The notes: generated from the sequence alone by a model not told the origin. DNA of 49,978 nt from Streptococcus infantis SK970 (GCA_000223255.2 AFUT01000006.1:1-49978); one strand, 5' to 3'. Positions 1 to 10,434 are shown, counted from the stretch's first letter. Program-made: numbers and translations.

Positions 1-29
1 GCCATGGGCAAGTTTTTTATTGCTAAATA

Positions 30-704
30 TTAGTCTTTCCAAAGATCCATGGCATTTTTAAAATCAGATGAAACTTGAACATTTTGAAGGTTTGTCGCCT
101 CTCTCTCTTGACGTTTCGCTTCTACCTGGGCTACACTCCTAATCCCTTCATGACGCCAGTTTCGTAGGATAGCTTGGATATATTTCCAATTTGGTTTACC
201 ATTCAAAACAGCTTCTCGTAAGGCTTCTTTTATCAAATCTGCACTAGTTCCGTCTTCTTTCAAACTCTTTTCCAAGTCTTCAATTTCAAATGGGCTCAAT
301 AGACGACCTAGCTCCTGTTGGAAAGTATCTACCAAGCTCTTTAAATTATTTGGAGCAGATTGCACCTGGTTTGGAACTTGTTTTTCAGAAAGTTGGTCTA
401 GGCGCTCCAAGGCAAGAGTTGCATCGAAGATTACTTCTATTTCGCCATTAAGTTCAATGGTTCGGTATTGAAGCAACCCTTTCTCAGTCAAGCGTGAAAT
501 AGCCTGATTGACTTCAGTGACATTTTTGCCGATTTTTTCAGCAATCTGACTTGGAGACAATTCACCTAAAGCCGTTGTATTCTGCAGGTAAAAGAATTGC
601 CAAACCAAGAAATCATCGCTTGACGAGAACAGCTGATTGTAATGTAAAAGTAAGTCACTCGGTAACACTAAGTTTCCTGATTTGAAAGCATCTAAATATG
701 TCAT
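30..704 (-). CDS. dnaD: DnaD-family replication initiation protein
   Basis: Primosomal DnaD-like protein that helps load the replicative helicase during replication initiation and restart. The 224-aa product has an N-terminal winged-helix part (about residues 1-110) and a C-terminal DnaD domain. The C-terminal domain carries the conserved YIQAILRNW motif near residue 175, typical of the DNA-binding end of DnaD. I chose the ATG at 704 (MTYLDAF) because that is where the family begins; the open frame runs further upstream to 758, but that stretch overlaps the 3' end of metA and has no family-like sequence. It lies 8 bases downstream of metA and is probably co-transcribed with it. Family assignment is firm; the precise partner proteins are inferred from Bacillus. 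Confidence 0.93.
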   Translation of the reverse strand: MTYLDAFKSGNLVLPSDLLLHYNQLFSSSDDFLVWQFFYLQNTTALGELSPSQIAEKIGKNVTEVNQAISRLTEKGLLQYRTIELNGEIEVIFDATLALERLDQLSEKQVPNQVQSAPNNLKSLVDTFQQELGRLLSPFEIEDLEKSLKEDGTSADLIKEALREAVLNGKPNWKYIQAILRNWRHEGIRSVAQVEAKRQEREATNLQNVQVSSDFKNAMDLWKD

Positions 705-712
705 AATTCCTC

Positions 713-1657
713 TTATAAATATCCAAAATGAGACACATCTTCCTCCGTACTCTTCCACTCAAACGGCGTTTCTTGGTAAACTGCATAATTTACCCAGTTA
801 CTAAAGAAGAGAGCTGCAGATGAACTCCAACGCATACAAGGAAGTTCATGAATGTCATCATTTTTGAAATAATTTTCTGGTATATGGGGATCTAAACCAG
901 CATCTAGATCTCTAAAATATTCTTTCGCGAGCGTATCACGATCATACTCTAAATGCCCAAAGCTATAGACTTCTCTCAAATCTCGACTAGCAAGGATAGA
1001 GATTCCTACCTCTTTTCCTGATGCTAAAATCTCTAGATTTGTTTTATTCAGAATGTCTTCTTTGTGGACTTCTGTATGCCGAGAATGAGGGGATACATAC
1101 AAATCATCAAAACCTCTTAAAAGAAGGTGACCTTCTTTTAAAACATCCTGAGGATAAATCCCCGAAAGCTTCTGCTCCATCTGGTATTTATCTACGCCAT
1201 AGCGATAGTATAGACCCGCCTGTGCCCCCCAACAAATATGCAGGGTTGAAAAGACATGAGTCTTAGACCAATCGATAACTTGGGTAAACTCTTGCCAATA
1301 GTCAACCTCCTCAAATGGAAGGTGCTCAACTGGAGCCCCTGTGATAATCAAGCCATCGAAATAATCATCTTTGACTTCCGAGAAGGTCTTATAAAAGGTC
1401 TCCATATGCTCGGAGAGAGTCGTTTTAGACTGGTGACTTTCCATATACAAAAAGTCAATATCCAACTGGAGTGGAGTATTTGCCAAATGCCGTAAAAGTT
1501 GTGTCTCTGTCACAATTTTTTGCGGCATTAGATTTAAAATAAGAATTTTCAAGGGTCGGATATCCTGATGAGCCGCCCTTTGGTCATCCATGACGAAAAT
1601 ATTTTCTGTTTGTAAAATCTCGACTGCTGGTAATTTTTTATCAATTCGAATCGGCAT
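713..1657 (-). CDS. metA: Homoserine O-acyltransferase (MetA)
   Basis: First committed step of methionine synthesis: acylation of L-homoserine. The protein is 314 aa, full length for the MetA (HTS) family. The catalytic cysteine lies in the HICWGAQAG motif near residue 142, the SPHSRHTE segment supplies conserved polar residues, and a conserved Glu follows in SFGHLEYD. The family is historically named homoserine O-succinyltransferase, but many Firmicute members use acetyl-CoA and the acyl donor cannot be read here with certainty. GGAG lies 6-9 bases before the ATG. Upstream is a promoter with a possible methionine regulator box (1745-1778). dnaD follows 8 bases downstream. Confidence 0.95.
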   Translation of the reverse strand: MPIRIDKKLPAVEILQTENIFVMDDQRAAHQDIRPLKILILNLMPQKIVTETQLLRHLANTPLQLDIDFLYMESHQSKTTLSEHMETFYKTFSEVKDDYFDGLIITGAPVEHLPFEEVDYWQEFTQVIDWSKTHVFSTLHICWGAQAGLYYRYGVDKYQMEQKLSGIYPQDVLKEGHLLLRGFDDLYVSPHSRHTEVHKEDILNKTNLEILASGKEVGISILASRDLREVYSFGHLEYDRDTLAKEYFRDLDAGLDPHIPENYFKNDDIHELPCMRWSSSAALFFSNWVNYAVYQETPFEWKSTEEDVSHFGYL

Positions 1658-1744
1658 GGAAATCTCCTAACTGTATCATACTGGACTCAAGTAACCTGAC
1701 TGTCATCAAATGGAATAATCCAGCTGACGACACTTCTTCCCTTT

Positions 1745-1778
1745 ATTATACTGTAAGAAGATATAGTTTTCAATTATA
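1745..1778 (-). promoter_or_regulatory. metA promoter with possible MetR/MtaR box
   Basis: On the minus strand a -35 TTGAAA (1768-1773) and a -10 TATAAT (1745-1750) are separated by exactly 17 bases and point at metA. A 17-base imperfect palindrome at 1762-1778, TATAGTTTTCAATTATA, overlaps the -35. It matches the streptococcal MetR/MtaR consensus half-site TATAGTTT perfectly on one arm and 6 of 8 bases on the other. The promoter is well supported; the operator assignment is an inference from remembered consensus. Confidence 0.6.
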
Positions 1779-1824
1779 GTTTTTCTCTAACTAGATATAG
1801 CCTACTTTTATATCCGATGAAGAG

Positions 1825-1847
1825 AAAACAGCCCTAGGGACTGTTTT
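1825..1847 (-). terminator. Intrinsic terminator after apt
   Basis: Inverted repeat AAACAG/CTGTTT with a G:C core around CCCTAGGG, followed on the minus strand by a T-rich run. It lies just past the apt stop codon. Confidence 0.75.
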
Positions 1848-1850
1848 TCA

Positions 1851-2363
1851 TTAATAATGCATCAAAACTTTATAGTCGTAATCTCCGATTGCTTCACGAC
1901 CTTTTAGCTCATCAAGCTCAATCAAGAAGGCACAACCTGCTACGACACCACCTAATTTTTCAATCATTTCGATTGTAGCTTTAACAGTACCACCTGTTGC
2001 CAAGAGGTCATCTACAATAAGAACACGTTGACCTGGTTTGATAGCATCTGCGTGCATGGTCAAAGTATCAACACCATATTCTTTTTCGTAGTCAGCTGAA
2101 ATCACTTCACGTGGCAATTTCCCTGGTTTACGAACAGGTGCAAAACCAATTCCCAACTCAAAAGCAACTGGACATCCAACGATAAATCCACGTGCTTCTG
2201 GCCCTACGATCATATCGATCTTTTTGTCAGTAGCATATTGAACAATTTCACGAACAGCATAACTGTAGGCATTTCCATCTGCCATCAATGGGCTGATATC
2301 ACGGAAAGTAATTCCTTCTTGTGGGTAATTTTCAATACTTGCAATGTAATCTTTTAAGTTCAT
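1851..2363 (-). CDS. apt: Adenine phosphoribosyltransferase
   Basis: Purine salvage enzyme converting adenine and PRPP to AMP in the cytoplasm. The 170-aa length is standard for the family. The PRPP-binding loop [13 protein letters not shown] is near residues 115-127, and the N-terminal [14 protein letters not shown] segment is characteristic of APRTs. It appears monocistronic: its own terminator follows at 1825-1847, and another terminator-like hairpin precedes it at 2431-2458. Confidence 0.97.
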   Translation of the reverse strand: MNLKDYIASIENYPQEGITFRDISPLMADGNAYSYAVREIVQYATDKKIDMIVGPEARGFIVGCPVAFELGIGFAPVRKPGKLPREVISADYEKEYGVDTLTMHADAIKPGQRVLIVDDLLATGGTVKATIEMIEKLGGVVAGCAFLIELDELKGREAIGDYDYKVLMHY

Positions 2364-2430
2364 AGCGTTTCTTTCTTTTAAAGTTTTTACTCCCTATTAT
2401 ACCATAATTCCTAGAAAAGCAAAATAGAAA

Positions 2431-2458
2431 GAAGCCTTGATACTTGGTACAAGACTTC
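2431..2458 (-). terminator. Terminator-like hairpin after the STM3941-like gene
   Basis: GAAGTCTTG pairs with CAAGGCTTC (one G:T pair) around a 10-base loop on the minus strand, followed by a T-rich stretch. It lies about 45 bases past the end of the broken membrane-protein gene and before apt. Confidence 0.55.
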
Positions 2459-2502
2459 TCATTTTTTCTTCAATTGTTGCTAGCATTCGCTGAATGAAGT
2501 AC

Positions 2503-3096
2503 TTACTTCTTTTTGGTTGTAGAGCTTTGATTTCCCATGCGATTCTGTTGGATGCGCCACTCTCGCTCAAAGTAGGACATGGTTTCAAAGACTCTTCTAG
2601 GAAAGTCAACATCCAGTAATTGAATCGGAATTATCAAGTAGACAGCAGGTTTAGCACTTGAAAATTTACTTCGCAGTCGATTCCATAGAGATTTCGTTTT
2701 TACAAGGTCTTTGTCAAAAAAACAAACTTCAATCTGGTAAAAATCCCTCGAACTGCTACCACCCTTGATTCTCATAAGAGAAAATGTTTCTACTTGCCTC
2801 CAGGAATAAAACTTCCAGTCTTTTTTAGGATGTGGCTTATAGGAAAAACCTTGAGCTGTACATTTTAAATACTCTTTATCTGATAGAAGAATCTGTATTC
2901 GTTCTTATAAGAGCCATCCAACAATGATGATTAAGAATAAGACAAAGAGTCTTAGTGCTACTAATCCAATAGCTGCTTCTTTGGGATAGGTCATCATAAA
3001 AAAGAGGATCCAAAGCAAAAAAGCTAAGTCCACAAAGCAGAGTACAATAGTCCAAATGATTTTCTTACTGCTCCATTTGATGATTTTTTCTTCCAT
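2503..3096 (-). pseudogene. STM3941-like membrane protein with an internal stop
   Basis: The start at 3096 opens a 63-codon segment with two strongly hydrophobic helices (about residues 13-35 and 43-62), ended by TAA at 2905-2907. The same frame then stays open for another 133 codons down to 2503 and encodes a hydrophilic, PH-like beta-rich domain (YSWRQVETFSLMRIKG, then YLIIPIQLLDVDF). Two membrane helices followed by such a domain is the layout of the STM3941 family (about 170-200 aa), so I read this as one gene of about 197 codons carrying a nonsense codon. The second part has no ATG until 2775. The start overlaps the preceding stop as TAATG, so it is the last gene of the abcF transcript. 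Function is unknown. The alternative is two small proteins, with the second starting internally at 2775. Confidence 0.6.
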
Positions 3097-3302
3097 TAAA
3101 CCAACTCACTTAAATATTCATAGCGTTCATATTTTTCCAGCAAGGCTTCATTCTTCTCGTCTAACTCTTTTTGAAGAGTAGCTAGCTTCCCAAAGTCCGA
3201 GCCATTGGCCTGCATTTCCTCTTCAATGACAGAGATACGGTTTTCCAAGGCCTCAATGTCACCTTCAATACTTGCCCACTCCTGCTTTTCTTGGTAGGTC
3301 AT
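3096..3302 (-). pseudogene. Detached C-terminal coiled coil of the ABC-F protein
   Basis: A 68-aa frame, highly charged and helical (repeated Glu, Lys and Leu heptads across nearly its whole length, ending YERYEYLSEL). This is the C-terminal coiled-coil domain found at the end of Uup/EttA-type ABC-F proteins. It is out of frame with the upstream ATPase because the A run at 3306-3312 has seven residues where eight would join the two frames into a protein of about 622 aa. The stop of the upstream part and the ATG here overlap as ATGA, so independent translation by coupling is possible. Confidence 0.7.
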
Positions 3303-4963
3303 CCGTTTTTTTCTTCACGAACTTTAACGACTTTCTCCTTTTCAGCCTTTTGACTTTGTGTTACTGCTTCTGCTTCAAAGACCTTTTCATCCAGATAGTC
3401 TGTGTAATGTCCAAAGAAAGGACGGATGGTCCCATCTTCAAAAGCAAGAATCTTATTTGCTACCTTATCAAGGAAATAGCGGTCGTGACTAACTGTCAAG
3501 ACTGGTCCTGCAAAACCTTGTAAGAAATTTTCTAGAACCGTTAAGGTCGCAATATCTAGGTCATTTGTCGGTTCATCCAAGAGAAGCACATTTGGTTTTT
3601 CAAGGAGTAATTTGAGAAGGTACAGACGCTTCTTCTCTCCACCTGACAGCTTCTCAATCAAGGTACCGTGCGTTGAACGAGGGAAAAGAAATTGTTCTAG
3701 TAACTCTGCAATGGATGTCGTAGTACCACCGCTAGTCTTAACCTCTTCTGCCACTTCCTGCAGGTAGTTAATAACCCGCTTGCTTTCATCCAAACCTTCG
3801 ATTTGTTGAGAAAAATAAGCAATGCGAACCGTTTCACCGATGATAACTTGTCCTTCAGTAGGTTCAAGACTTCCTGCAATGAGGTTGAGTAGCGTTGACT
3901 TCCCAACACCATTGTCCCCGACGATTCCGATACGGTCTTTGGCTTGTACCAAAAGATTAAAATGTTTCAGAATCAGTTTATCGTCATAGGCAAAGGAAAC
4001 ATCCTTAAATTCGATAACCTTTTTACCGATACGGCTGGTTTCAAAATTCATGGTCAAGTCTGTCTCAACGCTAGTATCTGAAACTTCCTTCTTCAAGTCA
4101 TGGAATCGATTGATACGAGCTTGTTGCTTGGTTGCACGAGCTTGAGGTTGCCGTCTCATCCAGGCTAATTCTTGTTTGTAAAGTTGTTCCTTTTTGTGAA
4201 GAAGAGCTGCGTCACGCTCATCCTGTTCAGCCTTGAGACGGACATACTCTCGGTAATTCCCCTGATACTCTTTCAATCCTGCTCGGTCCAACTCGAAAAT
4301 ACGTGTTGACAGCGCATCTAGAAAATAGCGATCGTGGGTGATGAAGAGGACGGTCTTCTTGGAATTCTTCAAGAAAAGTGTCAGCCACTCGATGGTAGCA
4401 ATGTCCAGATGATTGGTAGGCTCATCAAGAAGCAAGAGATCATGATTTCCTAAAAGCACTTGCGCCAATTGAACCCGTCTACGAAGACCACCCGACAAAG
4501 ATCCAACAGGAGTTGATAATTCTTGAATGCCTAGTTTACTGAGAACAGTCTTGACCTGACTTTCGATTTCCCATGCTTGGAGAGAATCCATCTCCACCAT
4601 GACCCGTTCTAGACGCTCCTGCTTGTCCTCACTGTAGTTGAGCATAAGCAGTTCATACTCACGAATTAGCTGGATTTCTTTCAAATCACTTGATAGGACA
4701 GTATCCAAGACAGTCTTGCTGTCATCAAAATTCGGATTCTGGGTCAGGTAGCCTATCTTGTAATCATTCTTTACTGAAAATGGGCTAACATCACCATCAA
4801 AACCTGAAACTCCAGAAAGCACATCTAAAAGGGTTGTTTTACCGGTTCCGTTGACACCGATAAGACCAATTCTGTCCAAGTCATGGATGATAAAGGAAAT
4901 ATCCTTAAAAACGGTCTTGTCACCAACTGATTTACTTAGTTTTTCAACGATAAAATCACTCAT
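3299..4963 (-). CDS. ABC-F family ATPase (C-terminal domain frameshifted off)
   Basis: Soluble ABC-F protein with two nucleotide-binding domains and no membrane segments; such proteins act on ribosomes rather than in transport. Domain 1 has Walker [10 protein letters not shown] (about 38-46), signature SLSGGLRRR and Walker [13 protein letters not shown]. The linker region (about 240-300) is Arg/Gln rich. Domain 2 has [18 protein letters not shown] and [11 protein letters not shown]. Both catalytic glutamates are present. It ends early at 554 aa with KNG after an A7 run; the missing coiled coil is encoded in the next frame (3096-3302). It overlaps cca by 4 bases (ATGA). The most similar group is Uup/YfmR-type, but I do not assign a symbol. 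Confidence 0.9.
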   Translation of the reverse strand: MSDFIVEKLSKSVGDKTVFKDISFIIHDLDRIGLIGVNGTGKTTLLDVLSGVSGFDGDVSPFSVKNDYKIGYLTQNPNFDDSKTVLDTVLSSDLKEIQLIREYELLMLNYSEDKQERLERVMVEMDSLQAWEIESQVKTVLSKLGIQELSTPVGSLSGGLRRRVQLAQVLLGNHDLLLLDEPTNHLDIATIEWLTLFLKNSKKTVLFITHDRYFLDALSTRIFELDRAGLKEYQGNYREYVRLKAEQDERDAALLHKKEQLYKQELAWMRRQPQARATKQQARINRFHDLKKEVSDTSVETDLTMNFETSRIGKKVIEFKDVSFAYDDKLILKHFNLLVQAKDRIGIVGDNGVGKSTLLNLIAGSLEPTEGQVIIGETVRIAYFSQQIEGLDESKRVINYLQEVAEEVKTSGGTTTSIAELLEQFLFPRSTHGTLIEKLSGGEKKRLYLLKLLLEKPNVLLLDEPTNDLDIATLTVLENFLQGFAGPVLTVSHDRYFLDKVANKILAFEDGTIRPFFGHYTDYLDEKVFEAEAVTQSQKAEKEKVVKVREEKNG

Positions 4964-6159
4964 TTTCTCTCCCTTAAGTATGCATGAATGGCTTCCACTT
5001 CATTATCTAGATTACCATCCACAATAGCATACTCAATTTCTTCTAAAACATCTCCTAATTCTGGACCTGGTTGGTAGCCGTATTCTTTGATGAGAACACC
5101 ACCATTGATTTGCATCTCTTTCTTATCATGAATGGTCAAGCTCTCATAGGTTTCTGTGATTGCTTGCGGATTGACTTCCTTCCCTTGAGCTTTGCGAAGA
5201 TTTTCAGCCTGTAAAAGTAAGTCCAAATCAAAGCGGTAGCAATCACGTTTACTTAATTCGCCCTCTTCACGCAATTCCAAAATGGTTAGCAAATCCTGTA
5301 CTTTCTTAGCAAACTGACGCGAAGTTTTCCAATGTTTTAAAAACTTTTGCGCATCTTCCACTTTTAAAGCCCATAAAAGTGCAGCCCAGGCTTGTTCAGA
5401 AGATTCAAAAGTGAAATCATCCTCTAAATCAAACAAAGACTGGAGTTTATCCTGACTAGCAGCCATATCTGGAAGAAAATCATAAGCTTTGCTTGCAATC
5501 ATAGAAGATAAACCTACTCGCCAATAGGGAGCCAGTAAAAGCTTATCAAACTCGACAAAGGTGCGCTCCACAGAGATTTTATCTAAGAGTGGCGTTAAGG
5601 TCTTCATCGCTTCAAACGTTTCTTGCTCAAGTTCAAAACCAAGACTAGCTTGGAAACGAAAGCCACGCATGATGCGTAGCGCATCTTCGTTGAAACGCTC
5701 ACTAGCAACACCCACTGCTCGCAGGACTTGATTTTCTAAATCTTTGAGACCATCAAATAAATCGACGATTTCCCCTGTCTCGTCCAAGGCAAAGGCATTG
5801 ACTGTGAAATCTCGGCGCTTGAGATCTTCTTCGAGTGAACGAACAAAAGAAACAGAACTTGGTCTCCGATAGTCTACATAGACATCTTCTGTTCGAAAAG
5901 TGGTTACTTCGTACTCTTCATCTCCATCTAAAACCAAAACAGTCCCATGCTCAATCCCGATATCAGCTGTGCGAGGAAAAATCTGCTTGGTCTCTTCAGG
6001 ATAAGATGAAGTCGCGATATCCACATCATGGATGGGACGATTGAGTAGGGCATCCCTAACAGAGCCACCAACAAAATAAGCCTCAAATCCTGCTTCTTTA
6101 ATTTTTTCTAATACTGGTAAAGCCTTCTGAAATTCAGAAGGCATTTTTGTTAATTTCAT
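4960..6159 (-). CDS. cca: CCA-adding tRNA nucleotidyltransferase
   Basis: Adds or repairs the 3' CCA end of tRNAs without a nucleic acid template. The 399-aa length fits bacterial class II enzymes. The nucleotidyltransferase head carries GGSVRDALL (about 31-39) and the metal-binding DVDIATS (about 45-51). The [11 protein letters not shown] and [13 protein letters not shown] motifs of the neck follow, with helical body and tail domains after them. It overlaps dapB upstream and abcF downstream by 4 bases each (ATGA), indicating tight translational coupling. Confidence 0.95.
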   Translation of the reverse strand: MKLTKMPSEFQKALPVLEKIKEAGFEAYFVGGSVRDALLNRPIHDVDIATSSYPEETKQIFPRTADIGIEHGTVLVLDGDEEYEVTTFRTEDVYVDYRRPSSVSFVRSLEEDLKRRDFTVNAFALDETGEIVDLFDGLKDLENQVLRAVGVASERFNEDALRIMRGFRFQASLGFELEQETFEAMKTLTPLLDKISVERTFVEFDKLLLAPYWRVGLSSMIASKAYDFLPDMAASQDKLQSLFDLEDDFTFESSEQAWAALLWALKVEDAQKFLKHWKTSRQFAKKVQDLLTILELREEGELSKRDCYRFDLDLLLQAENLRKAQGKEVNPQAITETYESLTIHDKKEMQINGGVLIKEYGYQPGPELGDVLEEIEYAIVDGNLDNEVEAIHAYLRERK

Positions 6160-6922
6160 AGTAAGTGTTCTAATCCATAGACAAGCTCATGACGCTTGAC
6201 AACTTCTTTGATTCCCAAATTCACCCCTGTCATGAAGGAGCTACGATCATAGGAGTCATGACGCAGAGTCAATCCCTCTCCTTGATTGCCAAAAATGACC
6301 TCTTGATGAGCTACCAAACCTGGTAAACGAACCGAATGGATTCGCATGCCATCAAAATTAGCTCCACGTGCGCCTGAAATGAGTTCTTCCTCATCGCTAG
6401 CACCTTGTTGAATAGGCTCACGAACTTGAGCCATCAACTCAGCTGTTTTGATAGCTGTCCCGCTCGGAGCATCTTTTTCTTATCATGATGAAGTTCAATA
6501 ATTTCCACATTGGGGAAGTATTTAGCTGCCTGTGCTGCAAATTGCATCAGTAAGACAGCACCCAAGGCAAAGTTAGGAGCAATCAAGCCACCCAAGCCTT
6601 TGGAACGAGACAATTCTTTTAATTCTTCGATTTCTTGACTGGTGAAACCTGTCGTTCCTACTACTGGAGCAAAGCCATTTTCAAGAGCAAAGCGTGTATT
6701 CTCATAGGCGACAGCTGGTGTAGTAAAGTCTACCCAAACATCTGCCTCAAAACCTGCCAAGTCATTCTTATCATTGAAAACTGGAATTCCTTGCCATTCA
6801 GATTCAGATTCAAAAGGATCCAAAACAGCTACTAGTTCCAGTTCAGGATCAGACAAAACCATCTGACAAGCAGCTTGGCCCATTCTTCCCTTAAAACCTG
6901 CGATAATTACTCGAATACTCAT
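6156..6922 (-). pseudogene. dapB: 4-hydroxy-tetrahydrodipicolinate reductase, frameshifted
   Basis: Lysine/diaminopimelate pathway reductase. The start at 6922 gives GFKGRMG (dinucleotide binding), VDFTTP, VGTTG and APNFALG. The frame then leaves the family at HHDKKK, where an A5 run (6474-6478) sits in place of A6. Adding one base restores the catalytic stretch beginning DAPSGTA and joins the frame to the second part (6437-6156: [17 protein letters not shown], ending GLEHLL), for a normal protein of about 255 aa. As sequenced, the product stops soon after the shift and lacks its substrate-binding half. DapB supplies lysine and, in this group, lysine for peptidoglycan cross-bridges, so real loss is unlikely. 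It overlaps cca by 4 bases. Confidence 0.88.
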
Positions 6923-6978
6923 CTCTATCTCTACTCCTATCTAAGATACGAAGGACGCTATCTACCCATGTTATGAGA

Positions 6979-7827
6979 CTATACTATGGGAATATAGCTC
7001 AAAGCAATACTTCCTTCTCCCAGGTGAGTCCCAATAACACTACCGAAGGTTGCAATTGAAATGTCTGTAGCCACTCCGCCGTCTAACAAAAGCTGACGCA
7101 AGTCTGCTGCTTTTTGAGGAGCATTCCCATGAATTACAGTAATCTGATAATTTCCATTACTTGTTACTTCTTTGACAATTTCAACCAAACGTTTTGTTGC
7201 TTTCTTCTCTGTACGAACCTTCTCATAAACTTCGATAACACCTTGGTCATTGAAATAGAGAATTGGTTTAATGCTAAGAAGGTTTCCTAAAATGGCTGCG
7301 CCGTTTGATAAACGACCACCTTTAACCAAATGATCAAGATCATCTACCATGATAAAGGCAGAAGTATTTTCGATCTGTTCAGTTACTTTATCTAAAATAG
7401 ACTGGAAATCATCTCCCTGCTCAGACCACTGAAACACACTTTCCACCATGAAACCTAGTGGTGCACTTGTAATTCGAGTATCAGGAAAAGCAATGGCTAG
7501 ACCTTCGAACTCATCCGTCATATACTGGATATTCTGGTGAAATCCTGAGATTCCAGAAGAAAGGAAGAGACCCAAAACATGAGTATAGCCTTTTTCTTTT
7601 AATGATGATAAAATTTCATCCAACTTTGCAATACTTGGTTGACTTGTTTTAGGTAGTTCAGATGAATGAGCCATTTTTTCATAAAATTCTTGAGCGGTTA
7701 GATTTACACCTTCAACATACTCCTGTCCGTCGATATTCACAGGAATGTCAAGCACAAATAAATCTTCTTTCCGCAAGGTTTCCGCTTGTAGAAAAGCAGA
7801 TGAGTCTGTTATGACCGCTAATTTCAT
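6979..7827 (-). CDS. DegV family fatty-acid-binding protein
   Basis: A 282-aa DegV-family protein. Family members bind fatty acids and, as FakB, present them to the kinase FakA. Visible motifs are the N-terminal TDSSAFL (about 7-13), PKTSQPS with the conserved TSQPS (about 60-64), LFLSSGISG (about 86-94) and the C-terminal HGNAP / [11 protein letters not shown] segments. No membrane or signal segment is seen. It lies 4 bases after the DUF1149 gene and is probably co-transcribed with it. A FakB role is inferred from the family; the preferred fatty acid is unknown. Confidence 0.9.
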   Translation of the reverse strand: MKLAVITDSSAFLQAETLRKEDLFVLDIPVNIDGQEYVEGVNLTAQEFYEKMAHSSELPKTSQPSIAKLDEILSSLKEKGYTHVLGLFLSSGISGFHQNIQYMTDEFEGLAIAFPDTRITSAPLGFMVESVFQWSEQGDDFQSILDKVTEQIENTSAFIMVDDLDHLVKGGRLSNGAAILGNLLSIKPILYFNDQGVIEVYEKVRTEKKATKRLVEIVKEVTSNGNYQITVIHGNAPQKAADLRQLLLDGGVATDISIATFGSVIGTHLGEGSIALSYIPIV

Positions 7828-7831
7828 TTTT

Positions 7832-8206
7832 TTAAAACTCCAAATTAATTCCTGGTAAATCTAGTGCAATTTCCGTTACTTCATAAGTCAAACGGTTTAG
7901 CATATCCAAACAAGGACGAGCAAGTGTCTCAACTTCTTCTTGACTAAAGTCACTTGGTTGGTCTACGATGCGACCTTCTACGTGGTTTACTTGAGAAATA
8001 GTGCCACTAACTACAAATTTATCAAAGACAATCATAAAGCTCAAAACAACTACGAGAGAAGTCACCTGATTTTCTTGGTCATGTTGTAGTAGTTGGAAGT
8101 TCACATCAACCTTTGTTTCAGGAGTTCCGTTTTCATTTTCCCATTCAAAATTACGTGCATCAAAATGATACTGACTTACAAATTCCTGTTCACGTTTTAA
8201 ATTCAT
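7832..8206 (-). CDS. DUF1149 family protein
   Basis: A 124-aa protein of the streptococcal DUF1149 family, with no membrane segment and no known enzymatic motif. A related streptococcal protein has been discussed as a SecB-like chaperone fold; I treat that as an inference only. Three ATGs are clustered (8218, 8209, 8206). I choose 8206 (MNLKREQEF) because the GGAG at about 8214 gives it normal Shine-Dalgarno spacing, while the first ATG overlaps that site. It sits between glmM and degV in the same orientation. Confidence 0.85.
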   Translation of the reverse strand: MNLKREQEFVSQYHFDARNFEWENENGTPETKVDVNFQLLQHDQENQVTSLVVVLSFMIVFDKFVVSGTISQVNHVEGRIVDQPSDFSQEEVETLARPCLDMLNRLTYEVTEIALDLPGINLEF

Positions 8207-8272
8207 CATATTCTCCATGGTTACAATTTACTTTGACATTGTAACATATTTTCTTATTTTCTGCTAATTTTC

Positions 8273-9622
8273 CTAAATACCAATCTCTGCTTTCACAACT
8301 TCAGCAATAGTATCAACATAATAGTTTACTTCTTCAGTTGTTGGTGCTTCAGCCATGACACGCAAGAGTGGTTCAGTTCCACTTGGACGAACGAGAATAC
8401 GACCGTTACCAGCCATCTCTTCTTCCATCTTATCGATAATAACCTTGATAGCTGGTACTTCCATGGCTTTTTCTTTCATGGCATTTTCCACACGGATATT
8501 AACCAGTTTTTGTGGGTAGATAGTTACCTCTGAAGCCAACTGAGACAAGCTCTTACCTGATTCTTGCATAATCTTAGTCAATTGAACTGCTGACAACTGA
8601 CCATCACCAGTTGTATTATAGTCCATCAAAATAACATGACCTGATTGTTCGCCACCTAGATTGTATCCAGATTTTCTCATTTCTTCAACTACATAGCGGT
8701 CTCCAACAGCAGTGACTGCTTTATTGATTCCTTCACGGTCCAAGGCTTTATGGAAACCAAGGTTGGACATGACTGTTGTCACAATCGTATTTTGAGCCAA
8801 TTGACCTTTCTCAGAAAGGTATTTCCCGATGATATACATAATCTTGTCACCATCGACAATTTCACCATTTTCATCAACAGCAATCAAACGGTCACTATCA
8901 CCATCAAAAGCCAAACCAATAGCTGACCCGCTTTCTTTTACAAGTTCTTGCAAGGCCTCTGGATGAGTTGAACCAACGTTCAAGTTGATGTTAAGTCCAT
9001 CTGGAGTTTCTCCGATAACAGTTAATTGTGCCCCCAGGTCTGCAAAAATTTGTCGAGCACTTGTTGAAGCAGCGCCATTTGCAGTATCCAAGGCTACCTT
9101 CATCCCTTCAAGAGCTGTTCCAGTTGAAACAAGATAAGATTCATACTTGCGCAAACCTTCTGGATAATCAACTACAGTACCTAGACCTTCAGCACTTGGA
9201 CGTGGAAGTGTATCTTCACTCGCATCAAGCAAGGCTTCGATTTCTGCTTCTTTGTCATCGTCCAATTTAAATCCATCTCCACCAAAGAATTTAATCCCGT
9301 TATCAAGGGCTGGATTGTGACTAGCTGAAATCATAACACCTGCACTTGCTCCCTCAGTTTTCACCAAGTATGCTACTGCTGGTGTTGCAAGAACGCCAAG
9401 CTTATAAACGTGAATTCCAACTGAAAGAAGACCTGCAATAAGAGCTGATTCTAACATTTCCCCTGAAATACGTGTATCGCGTCCAACAAAAACCTTAGGG
9501 GCTTCTGTCGCATGTTGACTGAGGACATATCCTCCAAAGCGACCCAATTTAAAGGCCAATTCTGGCGTTAGTTCTACGTTTGCTTCTCCACGGACTCCGT
9601 CCGTTCCAAAATATTTACCCAT
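8273..9622 (-). CDS. glmM: Phosphoglucosamine mutase
   Basis: Interconverts glucosamine-6-phosphate and glucosamine-1-phosphate, feeding UDP-GlcNAc and hence peptidoglycan synthesis. It is 449 aa, full length. The phosphoserine loop is [10 protein letters not shown] (about 95-104), the metal-binding loop is FDGDSDR (about 240-246), the sugar-specificity motif is GGEQSGH (about 324-330) and the phosphate-binding loop [11 protein letters not shown] is near 402. It follows cdaA and cdaR, the conserved cda-glm cluster in which GlmM can modulate the cyclase CdaA. Confidence 0.97.
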   Translation of the reverse strand: MGKYFGTDGVRGEANVELTPELAFKLGRFGGYVLSQHATEAPKVFVGRDTRISGEMLESALIAGLLSVGIHVYKLGVLATPAVAYLVKTEGASAGVMISASHNPALDNGIKFFGGDGFKLDDDKEAEIEALLDASEDTLPRPSAEGLGTVVDYPEGLRKYESYLVSTGTALEGMKVALDTANGAASTSARQIFADLGAQLTVIGETPDGLNINLNVGSTHPEALQELVKESGSAIGLAFDGDSDRLIAVDENGEIVDGDKIMYIIGKYLSEKGQLAQNTIVTTVMSNLGFHKALDREGINKAVTAVGDRYVVEEMRKSGYNLGGEQSGHVILMDYNTTGDGQLSAVQLTKIMQESGKSLSQLASEVTIYPQKLVNIRVENAMKEKAMEVPAIKVIIDKMEEEMAGNGRILVRPSGTEPLLRVMAEAPTTEEVNYYVDTIAEVVKAEIGI

Positions 9623-9654
9623 TTTAAGATTCCTTTTCTAGTTTAATGTTTATT

Positions 9655-10434
9655 TTAAGATTCTGACTTCGTTTCTGCTGCTGTCGTTGAAGAGTTCTCA
9701 GTAGATGAAGTATTACTTGTTGTGGTTGTGCTACTTGTTGTTCTTACAGCTTTGGTCGTTACTTTCATAGTAGTTTCAAAAGGTGTAATCACTGTTGGTA
9801 AGACAGCCCCATTTTTATCAACAGCTTGCAAAGGAACTGATCCAGAATAGTTCCCTGTAATCTGTTCACTCGTTGGTAAAACCGCAACAATCCGATCAAT
9901 CTTAGATAGTGTATCCGCATCACTAGTTACTGAAACTTTTTCATCTGAGACAGTAACTCGCTCTATTATAATCCGCTCATCAATTTGACTAGAATCAATT
10001 TGAGGTACAACAGGTACATTATCTCGAGTAACTTTCTTACCAATCTTGACTGTGATTTTTTGTGGTGTTGCTACAGCTGTCAAACCACTTGGAAGATTTT
10101 CAATGGTTAAGGGAACTTCAATCGTTCCTTCTGTAGCCTGGGTCAAATCAGCAGTCACTTTAAATTTACGAGTGCTCTCCTGCATTTCACTGGCCAAGGA
10201 TACACGATTTGAACCCGTTAGAAATACCGTTACTTCTGAGCTAAATCCACTAATGAAATACTGCTCACTATCATACTGAATATCAATCGGTACATTGACT
10301 ACTGTATTGGTATAGGTTTCAGTTTTAGTTTGTCTCGCATTCGTATTGTTTTGATAATTGATTGATGTTGCATAGATAAATAGGACACATGCAAAGAGGA
10401 GTGAGGTGATGATATAAAGACTATTTCTTTTCAT
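9655..10434 (-). CDS. cdaR: YbbR-domain protein CdaR
   Basis: Membrane-anchored regulator of the c-di-AMP cyclase CdaA. One N-terminal transmembrane helix (about residues 6-23) is followed by extracellular YbbR repeats; the recurring 'ITVKIGKKV' and 'VPLQAVDKNG' type strands show at least two. The C-terminal 35 residues are a low-complexity Thr/Ser-rich tail, likely disordered. At 259 aa it is shorter than Bacillus CdaR. Its start overlaps the end of cdaA by 14 bases, so translation is coupled. Regulation of CdaA is known from Bacillus/Listeria and inferred here. Confidence 0.88.
   Translation of the reverse strand: MKRNSLYIITSLLFACVLFIYATSINYQNNTNARQTKTETYTNTVVNVPIDIQYDSEQYFISGFSSEVTVFLTGSNRVSLASEMQESTRKFKVTADLTQATEGTIEVPLTIENLPSGLTAVATPQKITVKIGKKVTRDNVPVVPQIDSSQIDERIIIERVTVSDEKVSVTSDADTLSKIDRIVAVLPTSEQITGNYSGSVPLQAVDKNGAVLPTVITPFETTMKVTTKAVRTTSSTTTTSNTSSTENSSTTAAETKSES

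Noticed and set aside
2397..2612. 71-codon minus-strand frame between apt and the STM3941-like gene
   Set aside because: It overlaps the soluble domain of that gene in another frame and runs through the terminator hairpin at 2431-2458.
2905..2907. Programmed stop-codon readthrough in the STM3941-like gene
   Set aside because: The context after TAA has no recognised readthrough signal; nonsense mutation is simpler.
6156..6437. Second half of dapB as an independent 93-aa gene
   Set aside because: It is the C-terminal domain of DapB and joins the upstream frame with one added base.
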